A stretch of DNA of 64,000 nucleotides from Bradyrhizobium sp. CCBAU 051011 (lineage in GTDB: Bacteria > Pseudomonadota > Alphaproteobacteria > Rhizobiales > Xanthobacteraceae). The notes beneath the pieces were generated by a model, which made no database searches, was not told where the DNA came from, and saw nothing but the letters and a program-made list of their open reading frames with translations. Shown here piece by piece: positions 9,246 to 18,166 of this stretch. Each line of letters starts with the position of its first letter. The stretch's first letter is position 1. The translations under genes were made by a program, and so were the position numbers. Location of the stretch: NCBI RefSeq assembly GCF_009930815.1, contig NZ_CP022222.1, positions 2,150,501 through 2,214,500 on the forward strand. Direction: 5' to 3'.

Positions 9246-10277
9246 ATGCGTAATGCGTTGGGCCTGATGCTGGCCAGTGTAGTGACGGCGGTTCTCATCA
9301 CCGGCGTTTGGTTCTGGACCTCCTCGCCGCGTGCCGACGCGGCTCCCCCTCAAACCGTCGCCGCCCGCATGGAGCCGCTGCTGGCCCCCGCCGCAGCGAG
9401 ACCTGCGCTGAGGGACGACGTCGAGGTGACCGCCTCGCTGTCGAAGCCGGCCCCTGCTCCCGCGCCGGTTCCGGCGCCGCAGCCGGTGCGATCGGCCTGC
9501 GCCAATCCGGACGCGCTCGGCGTCAGCCGCACCGTCGTGATCGACACCACGGGCGGTCCCGGCTTTGGCTTCCTGCAATACAAGCAGTTCGACTTCCTGA
9601 CCGACAAGGAAGTGGTGCTGACCTTCGACGACGGCCCATGGCCGACCACGCCCGCTGTGCTCAAGGCGCTCGCGGATGAATGCACCAAGGCGCTGTTCTT
9701 CCCGGTCGGCAAGCACACCACCTATCATCCGGAGATTCTCAAGCAGGTGGCGGTTGCCGGCCACACCATCGGCTCGCACACCTGGTCGCACGCCCATCTC
9801 GACAGCAAGAAGCTGACCGAGGCGCAGATGCGGGAAGAGATCGAGAAGGGCTTTAGCGCCGTGAAGATGGCGCTGGGGACCGCGCCCGCGCCGTTCTTCC
9901 GCTTCCCTGGGCTCGCACACACGCAAGTAGCCCTCGGCTATCTCGCCTCGCGCAACATTTCGATGTTTTCAGTTGATGTCGATTCCAACGACTTCAAATC
10001 GTCGGGTCCCGACCAGGTCATCCAGAACGTCATGACCAAGCTCGACAAGCAGGGCAAGGGCGTGATCCTGATGCACGATTTGCAGAAGAGCACGGCGCAG
10101 GCGTTGCCGACGCTGCTTCGCCGCCTCAAGGCCGGCGGCTACAAGGTCGTGCAGATGAAGGCCAAGGAGCAGCTCGAAACCCTGCCCGAATATGACGCGA
10201 TGCTGGTGAAAGACCAGAAGGTGCCGGCGGTAGCCAGCCGTCCGATCAGCAGCGTGGTGCAAACGGTTTCGCAGTAG
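9246..10277 (+). CDS. Polysaccharide deacetylase (NodB/CE4 fold), membrane-anchored or exported
   Basis: This metal-dependent deacetylase of N-acetylated sugars (carbohydrate esterase 4) has an N-terminal hydrophobic segment (residues 5-24) and a Pro/Ala-rich linker that place the catalytic domain in the periplasm. The five NodB motifs are visible: TFDDGP (126-131, catalytic D128 and metal D129), HTWSH (178-182, metal His pair), FFRFPG, the Asp-containing DVDSNDF, and VILMHD. ATG 9246 follows GGAAAG; an in-frame GTG at 9210 is less likely. It stands alone between a divergent Cys-rich gene and a repeat, so the natural polymer cannot be named; peptidoglycan or exopolysaccharide are plausible. 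Confidence 0.88.
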   Translation: MRNALGLMLASVVTAVLITGVWFWTSSPRADAAPPQTVAARMEPLLAPAAARPALRDDVEVTASLSKPAPAPAPVPAPQPVRSACANPDALGVSRTVVIDTTGGPGFGFLQYKQFDFLTDKEVVLTFDDGPWPTTPAVLKALADECTKALFFPVGKHTTYHPEILKQVAVAGHTIGSHTWSHAHLDSKKLTEAQMREEIEKGFSAVKMALGTAPAPFFRFPGLAHTQVALGYLASRNISMFSVDVDSNDFKSSGPDQVIQNVMTKLDKQGKGVILMHDLQKSTAQALPTLLRRLKAGGYKVVQMKAKEQLETLPEYDAMLVKDQKVPAVASRPISSVVQTVSQ

Positions 10278-10318
10278 GGATTGGCGACGCCTTTAGATAG
10301 CTCGCCTCTAACCGAGAC

Positions 10319-10405
10319 GCCATGCCCGGGCTTGTCCCGGGCATCCACGTTTTTGGGGATACGTCAGCGAAGGAAGACGTGAATAGCCGGGCCACGGTCA
10401 TGACG
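10319..10405. repeat. Intergenic palindromic repeat, family A copy 1
   Basis: The left half contains CATGCCCGGGCTTGTCCC and GGGCATCCACGT, and the right half GAAGACGTGAATAGCCGGGC followed by GGTCATGAC. The ends are mutually inverted (GTCATG type) and each half folds on itself. Other copies are at 17501-17620 and 21681-21820. All lie between genes. Confidence 0.75.
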
Positions 10406-10426
10406 TTCGTGAATTGAGTGCTCGGC

Positions 10427-10894
10427 TTACCAGTAGATGCCGTGCTGATGCAGCGCGCGAACGATGCGCGCTTGGATCGCGTAGCGGATGCGGTGCGGCC
10501 TTGCGAGTCTCGCCGCCGACGCCGTTCTCCGGGCCATCGGCCTTGCGGGCCCGTCGTTCATGGCCGCCGCCGCGGGCCGATATGCCCTGGCCGCCTTGAG
10601 TCTGGCCGGCGCTTGCCTGCTGGTCTGCACCTTGTTCGCGTCAGCCTTGGCTGTCTCGACCTTCGGTGTCTCGGCCTTCGGTGTCTCAGTCTTGGGCTCG
10701 ATCGCCGGCCGCTCGACATATTTCGGCGGTTCCGGCTGCTGCGGCACTTCAGCGGTTTTCGGTGCATCGACGACGGTCTTCGCGGGCGTCGGCGCACGCG
10801 GCGACTCGATGCCGCCCAGCGACAGGCTCCGATCCCCAGCCTGAGCCGCGGCGGATACAAAAACGAATCCTGCAATGAGAATGAATTTACGCAT
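10427..10894 (-). CDS. Small exported Pro/Lys/Thr-rich protein
   Basis: This 155-residue protein starts at ATG 10894 after GGGGAG. The signal peptide is residues 1-20 (MRKFILIAGFVFVSAAAQAG). The mature part is low-complexity: PEPPKYVERPAIEPKTE is followed by repeated KAETPKVETAKA-type units, then an Ala/Arg-rich C-terminus ending LHQHGIYW. A longer reading frame continues upstream through tRNA-Thr, but that is an artefact. No family is recognised; it looks like an extended periplasmic linker or cell-wall protein. It is the gene immediately downstream of tRNA-Thr. Confidence 0.65.
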   Translation of the reverse strand: MRKFILIAGFVFVSAAAQAGDRSLSLGGIESPRAPTPAKTVVDAPKTAEVPQQPEPPKYVERPAIEPKTETPKAETPKVETAKADANKVQTSRQAPARLKAARAYRPAAAAMNDGPARPMARRTASAARLARPHRIRYAIQARIVRALHQHGIYW

Positions 10895-11022
10895 GTTTGT
10901 ATCTCCCCTTGAAGTTGACCGGGAGATTACGGGTGGCGACCGGATTGTTATGTGAGGCAGGTCACGCCAACACACTCGTGACCCACGTGCACTGAACTCT
11001 TCAGGGAATTTTTTATAAAGCG

Positions 11023-11098
11023 TGGTGCCGCAAACAGGACTCGAACCTGTGACCCCGTCATTACGAATGACGTGCTCTACCAACTGAGCTATTGCGGC
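11023..11098 (-). tRNA. tRNA-Thr (CGT anticodon)
   Basis: Read on the minus strand it folds as a full cloverleaf: acceptor GCCGCAA/TTGCGGC, D arm GCTC-AGTTGGTA-GAGC, anticodon stem CGTCA/TGACG with loop TTCGTAA (anticodon CGT), and T arm ACAGG-TTCGAGT-CCTGT. The discriminator is A and the 3' CCA is encoded. Confidence 0.97.
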
Positions 11099-11194
11099 GG
11101 ACCGAAGCGGCGGCGCTCGGGGGTTACCCGCGAACGCCCGCACCTGATATCGGGGACGGCCCCGATTGGCAAGAAAAACGCGGCGCGTGAAATT

Positions 11195-12982
11195 CTAGTT
11201 GCCGCCCCAGCGTGACAAAAATCCTCGCCAGCCGCCAGCCTGCGCCTTGGGCGTTCCGATTTGTTCCGCGAATTCGTCCGCCGGGCCGTCCTCGTCGACC
11301 CCGGGATCGTCAGGCGCCCGGACCAGCGGGATTACAGCCGGAATCGGTGCCGGGACGGCCTTTGGGATGTCCTTGCGCGACCGGAACAGGGGGGCCGGCT
11401 GCGGCGGGGTTGATTCGGCCGGCTTTTGCGGGGCGGGGGTTGGTTCAGCGGCCGGTTCCGGGCGGCTTGCCTCGGCCGGGGCGGGCTCGGCGGCGACAGA
11501 CGCTGGCGGCGTATTGTCCTGCGCGGCTGATGGCTCCGGTGCGACCGGGGCGGCTGATGGCTCCGGCTTGTTGGGAGCGACGGGCTCGGCCACCGGCTCG
11601 TTCGCCGCCTCGGGCGGCGCAATCACTACGGCGCGGCGCGGGGTCGCCAGCATCGCTTCCTCGAACGGGGAGGACTCGATCGCAGGTCCCTTGTCGGAAG
11701 GTAGCGCTGCGACCGGCGTCTGCCACTGGAAGGCGTCGAGCCGCCCGGTAACCGGCGAGACCGGCCGCCAGCGATCACTGACATAGCCGTCCGCGGTCCA
11801 GGCCGGATCGTGCAGCGCGCGCACCGCGCGCAAGGTCCACGCGCGCGCCCGGCCACTATCCCCGTGTTCGGTGCGTTCGAGCTCCGCCATCAGCAGCGCG
11901 ACGCGCTGCGTCGGCTGATTAATGAAGGGCGCCAGCGCCTCGCGCGCTTTCCCAAATTCGGAGGCGTCGATAGCCGCGCGCGCAATCGCCAGCGCCCCCT
12001 CGATATGGCCCGGCGCTTTCGCAGCGAGCGTCTCGACCCGTACCAGCCGCTGGCGTGCGGAATCGCCAAGCTTCACATGAGAATAGGCGTCGGCCAGATC
12101 GGGATGCGGCTGCGCCAGCCACGCCGCCTCGACGAGGCGCATCGAACGCCGCACCTGATGCGCTTCGCTCTCGAACTTGCTCGCCAGCACCGCGGCAGGC
12201 ACCAGCGTCGGCGCCAGCTTGACCGCTTCCATCACGCTCTCGCGCGCCATGTCGCGATCGACCTTTTCGAGTTCGAGCGCGCGCGCCGTCAGCAGCACGC
12301 CGCGCTGCCTTCGATAGGTCGCCTTGTCGATCAGCCCGGCCGATTGGTTGTTGTCGAGGATCTTCAGCGCGCCGGCCCAGTCGCCCTTGGCGCAGCAGAA
12401 GCCGAGCACGGCGTGCGAGGCCCAGGACGACGACGGCGACAATTTCAGCGCTTCCTCGGCGAGCATGACGGCGGCGACGGGATCGTCGGCGCGCTGCGCC
12501 TCGATGAAGAGGCCGCGCAGGCCCAACAGGCGCGTGTCCTCACGTTCGGCCATGGCGCGGAAGGCGCGCTGCGCGCCCTCGCGGTCGCCGTCGAGCTGCG
12601 CCGATTGCGCGTGCAGCAATAGCGCCAGCGGATCGTGCGCGGCATGCTTGCGGGCGGCATCGGCGTGCATGCGGGCGGCGGAGGAATCGCCGTGCCCGAT
12701 CGCCAGCAGGCCTTGCGTGATCGCATGCCGGCCGCGGGCCTGGCGGCGTTCGCGCCGGTTGCGGCGGAGACGCTGCGGCGTGCGCCACACGCCGCGCAGG
12801 ATCGCCCACATCATCATCGCCGCGACGATGACGATGCCGAGCGCCAGCACGAACACCGGCAGCGTCATCTGCGCGCGATAGCCGCCCCAGGACAATGCGA
12901 CATCGCCGGTCTGCTCGGCAATCCAGGCCGCGCCGGCCGCACCGAGCGCAATCAACAATAGAAACAGAATGATCCGGATCAT
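11195..12982 (-). CDS. hemY: HemY-type membrane TPR protein
   Basis: This 595-residue inner-membrane protein has two N-terminal helices (about 1-21 and 40-62), a basic stretch RRNRRERRQARGR, then TPR-like helical repeats (about 85-400). The C-terminus (420-595) is Pro/Ala/Glu-rich and low-complexity. It matches the HemY_N/TPR family (bacterial HemY of the hemCDXY type), which is linked to haem biosynthesis by gene context; it is not the Bacillus oxidase HemY. ATG 12982 follows AAGGA. It starts 8 bases after the mitofilin-like gene and forms an operon with hemD. Confidence 0.88.
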   Translation of the reverse strand: MIRIILFLLLIALGAAGAAWIAEQTGDVALSWGGYRAQMTLPVFVLALGIVIVAAMMMWAILRGVWRTPQRLRRNRRERRQARGRHAITQGLLAIGHGDSSAARMHADAARKHAAHDPLALLLHAQSAQLDGDREGAQRAFRAMAEREDTRLLGLRGLFIEAQRADDPVAAVMLAEEALKLSPSSSWASHAVLGFCCAKGDWAGALKILDNNQSAGLIDKATYRRQRGVLLTARALELEKVDRDMARESVMEAVKLAPTLVPAAVLASKFESEAHQVRRSMRLVEAAWLAQPHPDLADAYSHVKLGDSARQRLVRVETLAAKAPGHIEGALAIARAAIDASEFGKAREALAPFINQPTQRVALLMAELERTEHGDSGRARAWTLRAVRALHDPAWTADGYVSDRWRPVSPVTGRLDAFQWQTPVAALPSDKGPAIESSPFEEAMLATPRRAVVIAPPEAANEPVAEPVAPNKPEPSAAPVAPEPSAAQDNTPPASVAAEPAPAEASRPEPAAEPTPAPQKPAESTPPQPAPLFRSRKDIPKAVPAPIPAVIPLVRAPDDPGVDEDGPADEFAEQIGTPKAQAGGWRGFLSRWGGN

Positions 12983-12990
12983 TGAAATCC

Positions 12991-14223
12991 TTATTCCGAC
13001 GGTTTGGCCAGCACAGCCATGGCCTCGGCCGCAAATTGACGGGATGCGGCCAGCGCGGCGTCGCGCGCGTCGGCCCGCTCGATCCAGGATTGCGCCGCGG
13101 CGCGATCAGCCGGCTCCAGCGTTTTCAATTCCCGCCGCGCCTCGTTGAAATCGTTGCGCAGCGCAGCCGCCGTGATCCGCGCCACCACGGCGCCGCGATC
13201 CGTGCCGGCGGTATCGGTGCGTTCGATCTTGACCAGCTTGGCGGCGCCCGCCTGCAGACGATCGACGATGCCGGTGCCGGTCGTGGCGGTATTCTGCTGC
13301 GAGGCAGGCATAAGCTTCGGCACCACCGCCAGCAGTTCCGTGCTCAGCTTGCCGGCGTTCGGCACGCCTTTCTCCGCGAACTGGTCGAGCGGCTTCAGCG
13401 CATCGGGATCGGGCGCCAGCGCTTTGGCTGTCGAGAGCGCCACGGGATAGGGATCGCCGACCCGGACGAGCACGTCGAGCAGTGCGGCAGCCAGCACCCG
13501 CCGCCACGGCATATCATTGGCCGCCTTGGCGTCGGCTGATCTGGTATCGGCGATCTTGCTGCCTTGTTGCGCGATCTCGGCGCCCTGCGCCCGCATCTGG
13601 TTCTCGACCCTGGCGATGCGTTCGGCAAAAGCGGTGAGATCAGGCGACACCGCGCCGTCGGCGCGCGGAGCTGACCTCGCCTCGTTGACGGCGGATGCCA
13701 GCTTCTCACCTTGCGCGCGCGTCGTGGCCAGTTCGCCGCGCAACGTCGCGACTGATTTTTCCAGCGCGTCGGCGCGGGCCGCGGCGGCGGGATCAGCCAC
13801 CGGCTTGCCCGCTCTCGCTTCGAGACCGGCAACACGCGTGGTCAAACCGTCGATCGCGGAGGCGTTGAGCTGCGCGGTCTGCAATACCGAGGCGGGCTGT
13901 ATCGCCGGCCAGCCCAGCATCCAGCCGACACCGATCACCAGCGCGGCCGCGACCGCGCCGGAAACCGGCGCGACGACCCAAGGCGAGACGGAAGGTGAGA
14001 CGGGCTGCGAGACAGGCCGCGCCGGCGGCTCGGCGGCGTCAGGAGATTCCTCAACCGGCGCTTGGGCGATCTCTGGAGCGGGCTCAGTCACCGGCTCGGG
14101 CGCCGCCTCGGCCGCGCTCTTGGTTTCGCTAGATACTGCCTCGAGATCGATGGTCGGGGGCTCTCGCTTCGGCCGGCCCGAATCGGGCAGCGATCCAGTG
14201 TCTTCGGGCCTGTTATCGACCAT
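12991..14223 (-). CDS. Mitofilin-like membrane coiled-coil protein
   Basis: About 410 residues: an acidic, Pro/Ala/Glu-rich N-terminus (1-78), one transmembrane segment (about 80-100), a long coiled coil (about 110-215), and a helical C-terminal domain. This is the alphaproteobacterial Mic60/mitofilin-like protein usually encoded between hemD and hemY and proposed to shape the inner membrane. ATG 14223 lies after AAGGGA; GTG 14226 directly before it is also possible. The operon order hemD - this gene - hemY is the expected one. Confidence 0.82.
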   Translation of the reverse strand: MVDNRPEDTGSLPDSGRPKREPPTIDLEAVSSETKSAAEAAPEPVTEPAPEIAQAPVEESPDAAEPPARPVSQPVSPSVSPWVVAPVSGAVAAALVIGVGWMLGWPAIQPASVLQTAQLNASAIDGLTTRVAGLEARAGKPVADPAAAARADALEKSVATLRGELATTRAQGEKLASAVNEARSAPRADGAVSPDLTAFAERIARVENQMRAQGAEIAQQGSKIADTRSADAKAANDMPWRRVLAAALLDVLVRVGDPYPVALSTAKALAPDPDALKPLDQFAEKGVPNAGKLSTELLAVVPKLMPASQQNTATTGTGIVDRLQAGAAKLVKIERTDTAGTDRGAVVARITAAALRNDFNEARRELKTLEPADRAAAQSWIERADARDAALAASRQFAAEAMAVLAKPSE

Positions 14224-14280
14224 CACACGGTTCCCTTGAATGGTTAGGTGCCGGAACTTTAGCAGAGTCGGGACGTCTTA

Positions 14281-14330
14281 GAGCATGATCCGGCGGTGGC
14301 GGCACCGGTTTTCCGATAAGACCATGCTCA
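14281..14330. repeat. Short palindromic repeat (GAGCATGATC type)
   Basis: GAGCATGATCCGG opens and TAAGACCATGCTC closes the element, with CCGGTTTTCC between them, so the ends form an imperfect stem. I recognise this pattern as a common intergenic repeat in Bradyrhizobium and Rhodopseudomonas genomes. It lies between hemD and the mitofilin-like gene. Confidence 0.7.
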
Positions 14331-14347
14331 GACTTAAAGATTAGGCA

Positions 14348-15103
14348 TCAAGAGGAGGGTTTCGCCCGGGGCTGCAACGCCCGGGCAAGCGCCTCGAACA
14401 GGGCATTTTCATCCGGCGACGTCGCCGCCGTCACCTGGCTCGCGCCGGCCTCCCGCAACACCGCGGCCACCGCCGCCGAAATGCAGCATTGCGGCAGCGC
14501 CAATGCCGAGATTTCGACGCCGCCGGCGCGCGCCGCCTCCAGGAATGCACGCGCGCTGCGCCGCGAGTAATGCAGCACGGCCTCGACCTCATGCGCCACG
14601 AAAGCGTCACATACCTCGCGTGGCAGGCTGGGCGCGGGCACCATCCGGTAGGTGGTCTGCGTCACGACCGTAAATCCGTTTTCGCCGAGTTCGCCGGCAA
14701 GGTCGCTCGCCAGATCGGCGCCGGCAAGGTACAGGATGGGGCTACTCTTCTTCAGTTGCTTCGATTTTGCGCCCGCCAGCACCAGATCGCGCAGCGCGCC
14801 CGCGTCGCCTTTCGACGCGATCACCTCGGCAAAGCCGGCCTCGCGCGCCGCGGCCGCGGTATTTTCTCCGACCGCAAACAGCGGCAGCCTGAGCAGCCGG
14901 CTGTCTGCCAGATGCGACGCGAGGGCGCGCAGGGCGTTGGCGCTGGTGACGATGACGGCGCCGTAGGTTGCATCCGCATCGTCCTGGAACGACACAGGCT
15001 CGAACCGCAGCATTGGCGCGCGCAAGACGTCGAATCCCCGGGCGCGAAGCGCCTTCGCCGTGGTCTCATCGTCAGGACTTGGACGCGTGACGAGAACGGC
15101 CAT
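14348..15103 (-). CDS. hemD: Uroporphyrinogen-III synthase
   Basis: This enzyme closes and isomerises hydroxymethylbilane to uroporphyrinogen III in cytoplasmic tetrapyrrole synthesis. The 251-residue protein has the HemD two-domain layout: the opening [22 protein letters not shown] (residues about 50-61), [16 protein letters not shown], and in the second domain [29 protein letters not shown] and [15 protein letters not shown]. The start at 15103 faces tsaD across about 140 bases or less. hemC, which commonly precedes hemD in Rhizobiales, is not here. Confidence 0.9.
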   Translation of the reverse strand: MAVLVTRPSPDDETTAKALRARGFDVLRAPMLRFEPVSFQDDADATYGAVIVTSANALRALASHLADSRLLRLPLFAVGENTAAAAREAGFAEVIASKGDAGALRDLVLAGAKSKQLKKSSPILYLAGADLASDLAGELGENGFTVVTQTTYRMVPAPSLPREVCDAFVAHEVEAVLHYSRRSARAFLEAARAGGVEISALALPQCCISAAVAAVLREAGASQVTAATSPDENALFEALARALQPRAKPSS

Positions 15104-15246
15104 ATTTCATATCTCCGCCAACACGATTTCGGCATTCCCAGGCGATTGCACCTTGCGACCTCGTAATGCTACGCGGTTACCGAAGCGTTGTTTTTGGCGA
15201 CAGCGCAAGAATTCATCAAGGGTTCAATTTGGACAACGACAAGCCG

Positions 15247-16320
15247 ATGCTGGTGCTGGGTATCGAGACCACCTGCGATGAAACCGCAGCCGCCGTGGTC
15301 GAGCGCCAGCGCGACGGCAGCGCCAGGATTCTGTCCAATATCGTACGCTCGCAAACATCGGAACATGCCCGTTTCGGCGGCGTGGTGCCGGAGATCGCGG
15401 CGCGCGCCCATGTCGACCTGCTCGATGGCATCGTCGGCCAGGCCATGAAGGACGCCAATGTCGGCTTTGCGCAATTGTCGGCGGTGGCGGCGGCCGCCGG
15501 CCCCGGCCTGATCGGCGGGGTGATCGTCGGCCTGACCACCGCCAAGGCGATTGCGATGGTTCATGATACGCCGCTGATTGCGGTCAATCATCTCGAGGCG
15601 CATGCGCTGACGCCACGGCTCACCTGCGCACTCGCATTTCCCTATTGCCTGTTCCTCGCCTCCGGCGGCCACACCCAGATCGTGGCTGTCGTCGGCGTCG
15701 GTCAATATGTGCGACTCGGCACCACCGTCGATGATGCGATGGGCGAAGCCTTCGACAAGGTCGCGAAGATGATGTCGCTGCCCTATCCGGGCGGGCCAGA
15801 GGTTGAGCGCGCGGCGGCACGCGGCGATGCCAAACGTTTTGCCTTTCCGCGGCCGATGCTCGGACGTCCCGATGCAAATTTCTCGCTGTCGGGATTGAAG
15901 ACCGCTGTTCGTAACGAGGCCAGCCGCCTGATGCCGCTGGAGCCGCAGGACGTCGACGATCTCTGCGCCGGTTTTCAGGCCGCGGTGCTGGAATCGACCG
16001 CGGACCGGCTGAGCGTGGGCTTAAGGCTGTTTCACGAACGGTTTGGTCAGCCGCGCGCGCTGGTTGCGGCCGGCGGCGTCGCCGCCAATCATGCCATCCG
16101 CGGCGCGTTACAGAACGTTGCTGCGAAAGCGCAGACCACGCTGATCATTCCGCCGCCCGCGTTGTGCACGGATAACGGCGCGATGATCGCCTGGGCCGGC
16201 GCGGAACGGATGGCGCTCGGATTGACCGATACGCTGGATGCGCCGCCACGCGCGCGCTGGCTGCTGGATGCCAACGCGAAAGCGCCGGCCGGCTTCACCA
16301 ATACCCGCGCAGGATTTTAG
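15247..16320 (+). CDS. tsaD: tRNA N6-adenosine threonylcarbamoyltransferase (TsaD)
   Basis: TsaD transfers threonylcarbamoyl to A37 of ANN-decoding tRNAs, acting with TsaB and TsaE. The protein starts [18 protein letters not shown], has the metal site NHLEAHAL (H-x3-H), the ATP-grasp-like ASGGHTQ and [15 protein letters not shown], and the late [10 protein letters not shown]. From ATG 15247 it is 357 residues, the usual length. Two in-frame alternatives exist: TTG 15229, which has AAGGG at good spacing, and ATG 15166. The start is therefore uncertain. It is transcribed away from hemD and followed by gpsA. Confidence 0.93.
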   Translation: MLVLGIETTCDETAAAVVERQRDGSARILSNIVRSQTSEHARFGGVVPEIAARAHVDLLDGIVGQAMKDANVGFAQLSAVAAAAGPGLIGGVIVGLTTAKAIAMVHDTPLIAVNHLEAHALTPRLTCALAFPYCLFLASGGHTQIVAVVGVGQYVRLGTTVDDAMGEAFDKVAKMMSLPYPGGPEVERAAARGDAKRFAFPRPMLGRPDANFSLSGLKTAVRNEASRLMPLEPQDVDDLCAGFQAAVLESTADRLSVGLRLFHERFGQPRALVAAGGVAANHAIRGALQNVAAKAQTTLIIPPPALCTDNGAMIAWAGAERMALGLTDTLDAPPRARWLLDANAKAPAGFTNTRAGF

Positions 16321-16351
16321 GTTTTCGCATGGAATGGAGACACAAAACGAG

Positions 16352-16500
16352 CTCTCTCTTACCTCGCCCCGCTTGCGGGGAGAGGTCGGATTGCGCAGCA
16401 ATCCGGGTAAGGGGGTACCGCGCTCACCTCGTACTCGCCCGCGGAAGCAGCCCCTCACCCCAACCCTCTCCCCGCAAGCGCGGGGCGAGGGAGCAGAGCT
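16352..16500. repeat. Inverted-repeat element inside the tsaD-gpsA intergenic region
   Basis: The left arm has CCTCGCCCCGCTTGCGGGGA (16362-16381) and the right arm CCCCGCAAGCGCGGGGCGAG (16470-16489), largely inverse copies, with the outer ends GCTCTCTC and GAGCAGAGC. Each arm also folds by itself. It ends about 12 bases before the gpsA start. Confidence 0.75.
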
Positions 16501-16511
16501 GAGGCCGTTCG

Positions 16512-17492
16512 ATGTCATCGTTCAATTCAGTCGCGGTGATCGGTGCCGGCGCCTATGGCACGGCGCTCGCCAGCGCCGCCAGACGCGCCGGCCGCGACGT
16601 CACGCTCTATGCGCGGAGCGCCGACAGCGCCGCGCAGATGAAGGCGACGCGGCAAAATCCAAGGCTGCCCGGCGTCAGCCTCGACGGCAGCATCAACATC
16701 ACCGCCGACATGGCCGCGGCAGCGCGCGCCGAGATCGTCCTGATCGCAACACCTGCACAAAGCTTGCGCCAGGCTGCAATCACGCTTGCGCCGCTCCTCA
16801 AGCCGACGACACCCGTCGTCGCCTGCGCCAAGGGCATCGAACGCGGCACGCATCGGTTCATGACCGAGGTGATTGCCGAGGCCACACCAAATGCAATCCC
16901 TGCCATCCTGTCGGGACCAAACTTCGCCGACGATGTCGCGCGCGGCCTTCCGACCGCCGTCACGTTGGCCGCAAAGGATGAGGCGCTGGCGAGCCGTCTT
17001 GTGCAGGCGCTCGGCTCATCGACCTTCCGGCCCTATCACACCACGGATGTTCGTGGTGTCGAGATCGGTGGCGCGGCCAAGAATGTGCTGGCGATCGCCG
17101 CCGGCATCGTCGTGGGCCGGCAACTCGGCGCCTCCGCGCTGGCTGCGCTGACCACGCGCGGCTTCAGCGAACTCGCGCGCCTCGGCCGCGCCTGCGGCGC
17201 GCGCAGCGAAACGCTGGCGGGCCTGTCGGGTCTCGGCGATCTGATCCTGAGCTGCTCCAGCCCGCAGTCGCGCAATTTCGCCTTCGGTATCGCGCTTGGG
17301 CGCGGCGAACAGCCGGACCGTGACAAGCTCGCCGAGGGCGAGTTCACCGCGCCGGTCCTGATCGAGCTGGCGGCTTCGCAGAATGTCGATATGCCGGTAT
17401 CAAAGGCGGTAGCGGCGATCCTGGGCGGCAAGGTGACGATCGACGCCGCGATCGAAGGCCTGCTGACGCGGCCGTTCAAGGCGGAGGAATGA
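16512..17492 (+). CDS. gpsA: NAD(P)-dependent glycerol-3-phosphate dehydrogenase
   Basis: GpsA reduces dihydroxyacetone phosphate to sn-glycerol 3-phosphate for phospholipid synthesis in the cytoplasm. The 326-residue protein has the Rossmann motif [12 protein letters not shown] (residues 8-19), [43 protein letters not shown], the catalytic-Lys strand [16 protein letters not shown], and [16 protein letters not shown]. It lies in the tsaD-gpsA arrangement, separated from tsaD by a palindromic repeat that may affect co-expression. Confidence 0.95.
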   Translation: MSSFNSVAVIGAGAYGTALASAARRAGRDVTLYARSADSAAQMKATRQNPRLPGVSLDGSINITADMAAAARAEIVLIATPAQSLRQAAITLAPLLKPTTPVVACAKGIERGTHRFMTEVIAEATPNAIPAILSGPNFADDVARGLPTAVTLAAKDEALASRLVQALGSSTFRPYHTTDVRGVEIGGAAKNVLAIAAGIVVGRQLGASALAALTTRGFSELARLGRACGARSETLAGLSGLGDLILSCSSPQSRNFAFGIALGRGEQPDRDKLAEGEFTAPVLIELAASQNVDMPVSKAVAAILGGKVTIDAAIEGLLTRPFKAEE

Positions 17493-17500
17493 TTTCTCCT

Positions 17501-17620
17501 CGTCATGCCCGCGCAAGAGCGCGAAGCGCGTCTTCGATACGTCCTTGTCGCGGGCATCCACGTCTTGGATAATAGTGTCAAAGGAAGACGTGGATGGCCG
17601 GAACAAGTCCGGCCATGACG
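17501..17620. repeat. Intergenic palindromic repeat, family A copy 2
   Basis: It opens CGTCATGCCCGCGCAAGAGC and closes CCGGAACAAGTCCGGCCATG plus ACG. The internal CATCCACGTCTT and AAGACGTGGATGG are inverse copies. The outer CGTCATG/CATGACG ends are exact inverses. Confidence 0.78.
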
Positions 17621-17637
17621 AACAGGTGGTGGGCGTC

Positions 17638-18051
17638 ATGAATTACTGGCTGGTGAAATCCGAACCCTCGGTCTGGTCGTGGGACCAGCAGGTCGCGAAA
17701 GGCGCAAAGGGCGAAGCCTGGACCGGCGTGCGCAACTTCACCGCCCGCCAGAACCTCGTGAACATGAAGAAGGGCGACAAGGCCTTCTTCTATCATTCCA
17801 ACGAGGGCAAGGAGATCGTCGGCATCGCGGAAGTTATCAAGGAAGCCTATCCTGATCCGTCCGACAAAACCGGAAAATTCGTCTGCGTCGACATCAAGGC
17901 CGACAGGCCCTTGAAGACGCCGGTGACGATGGCCGCGATCAAGGCCGACAAGAAACTCGCCGACATGGCACTGGTGAAATATTCGCGGCTGTCGGTGCAG
18001 CCGGTGACCGCGGACGAGTGGAAGATGGTCTGCAAGATGGGCGGGCTGTAA
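17638..18051 (+). CDS. EVE domain-containing protein
   Basis: This 137-residue cytoplasmic protein is a single EVE (PUA-like) domain: MNYWLVKSEPSVWSWD at the start, then WTGVRNFTARQNLVNMKKGD, AFFYHSNEGKEIVGIAEV, and a C-terminal ALVKYSRLSVQPVT. EVE domains bind modified bases in RNA or DNA, but the ligand of this stand-alone type is not established. Position after gpsA is conserved in Rhizobiales. The ATG at 17638 was chosen because it begins the conserved NYWLVKSEP strand. Confidence 0.9.
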   Translation: MNYWLVKSEPSVWSWDQQVAKGAKGEAWTGVRNFTARQNLVNMKKGDKAFFYHSNEGKEIVGIAEVIKEAYPDPSDKTGKFVCVDIKADRPLKTPVTMAAIKADKKLADMALVKYSRLSVQPVTADEWKMVCKMGGL

Positions 18052-18076
18052 GTAGCCCCATCCATCGCGCACTTCC

Positions 18077-18158
18077 GTAGGGTGGGCAAAGCGAAGCGTG
18101 CCCACCGTTCAGTATCCCGATGTCGGTAGATGGTGGGCACGCTGCACTTTGCCCACGG
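18077..18158. repeat. Intergenic repeat, family B copy 1 (GTAGGGTGGGCAAAG type)
   Basis: GTAGGGTGGGCAAAGCG and GCGTGCCCACC on the left face GGTGGGCACGC and CTTTGCCCAC on the right as inverted copies. It lies between convergent genes (EVE and topoisomerase IB) where it could fold as a transcription stop. Other copies are at 28824-28920 and 63920-64000. Confidence 0.8.
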
Positions 18159-18166
18159 CTTCGGCG

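Noticed and set aside
10895..11143. Extension of the 10427-10894 gene through tRNA-Thr
   Set aside because: A protein start inside and across a tRNA is an artefact; the signal peptide starts at 10894.
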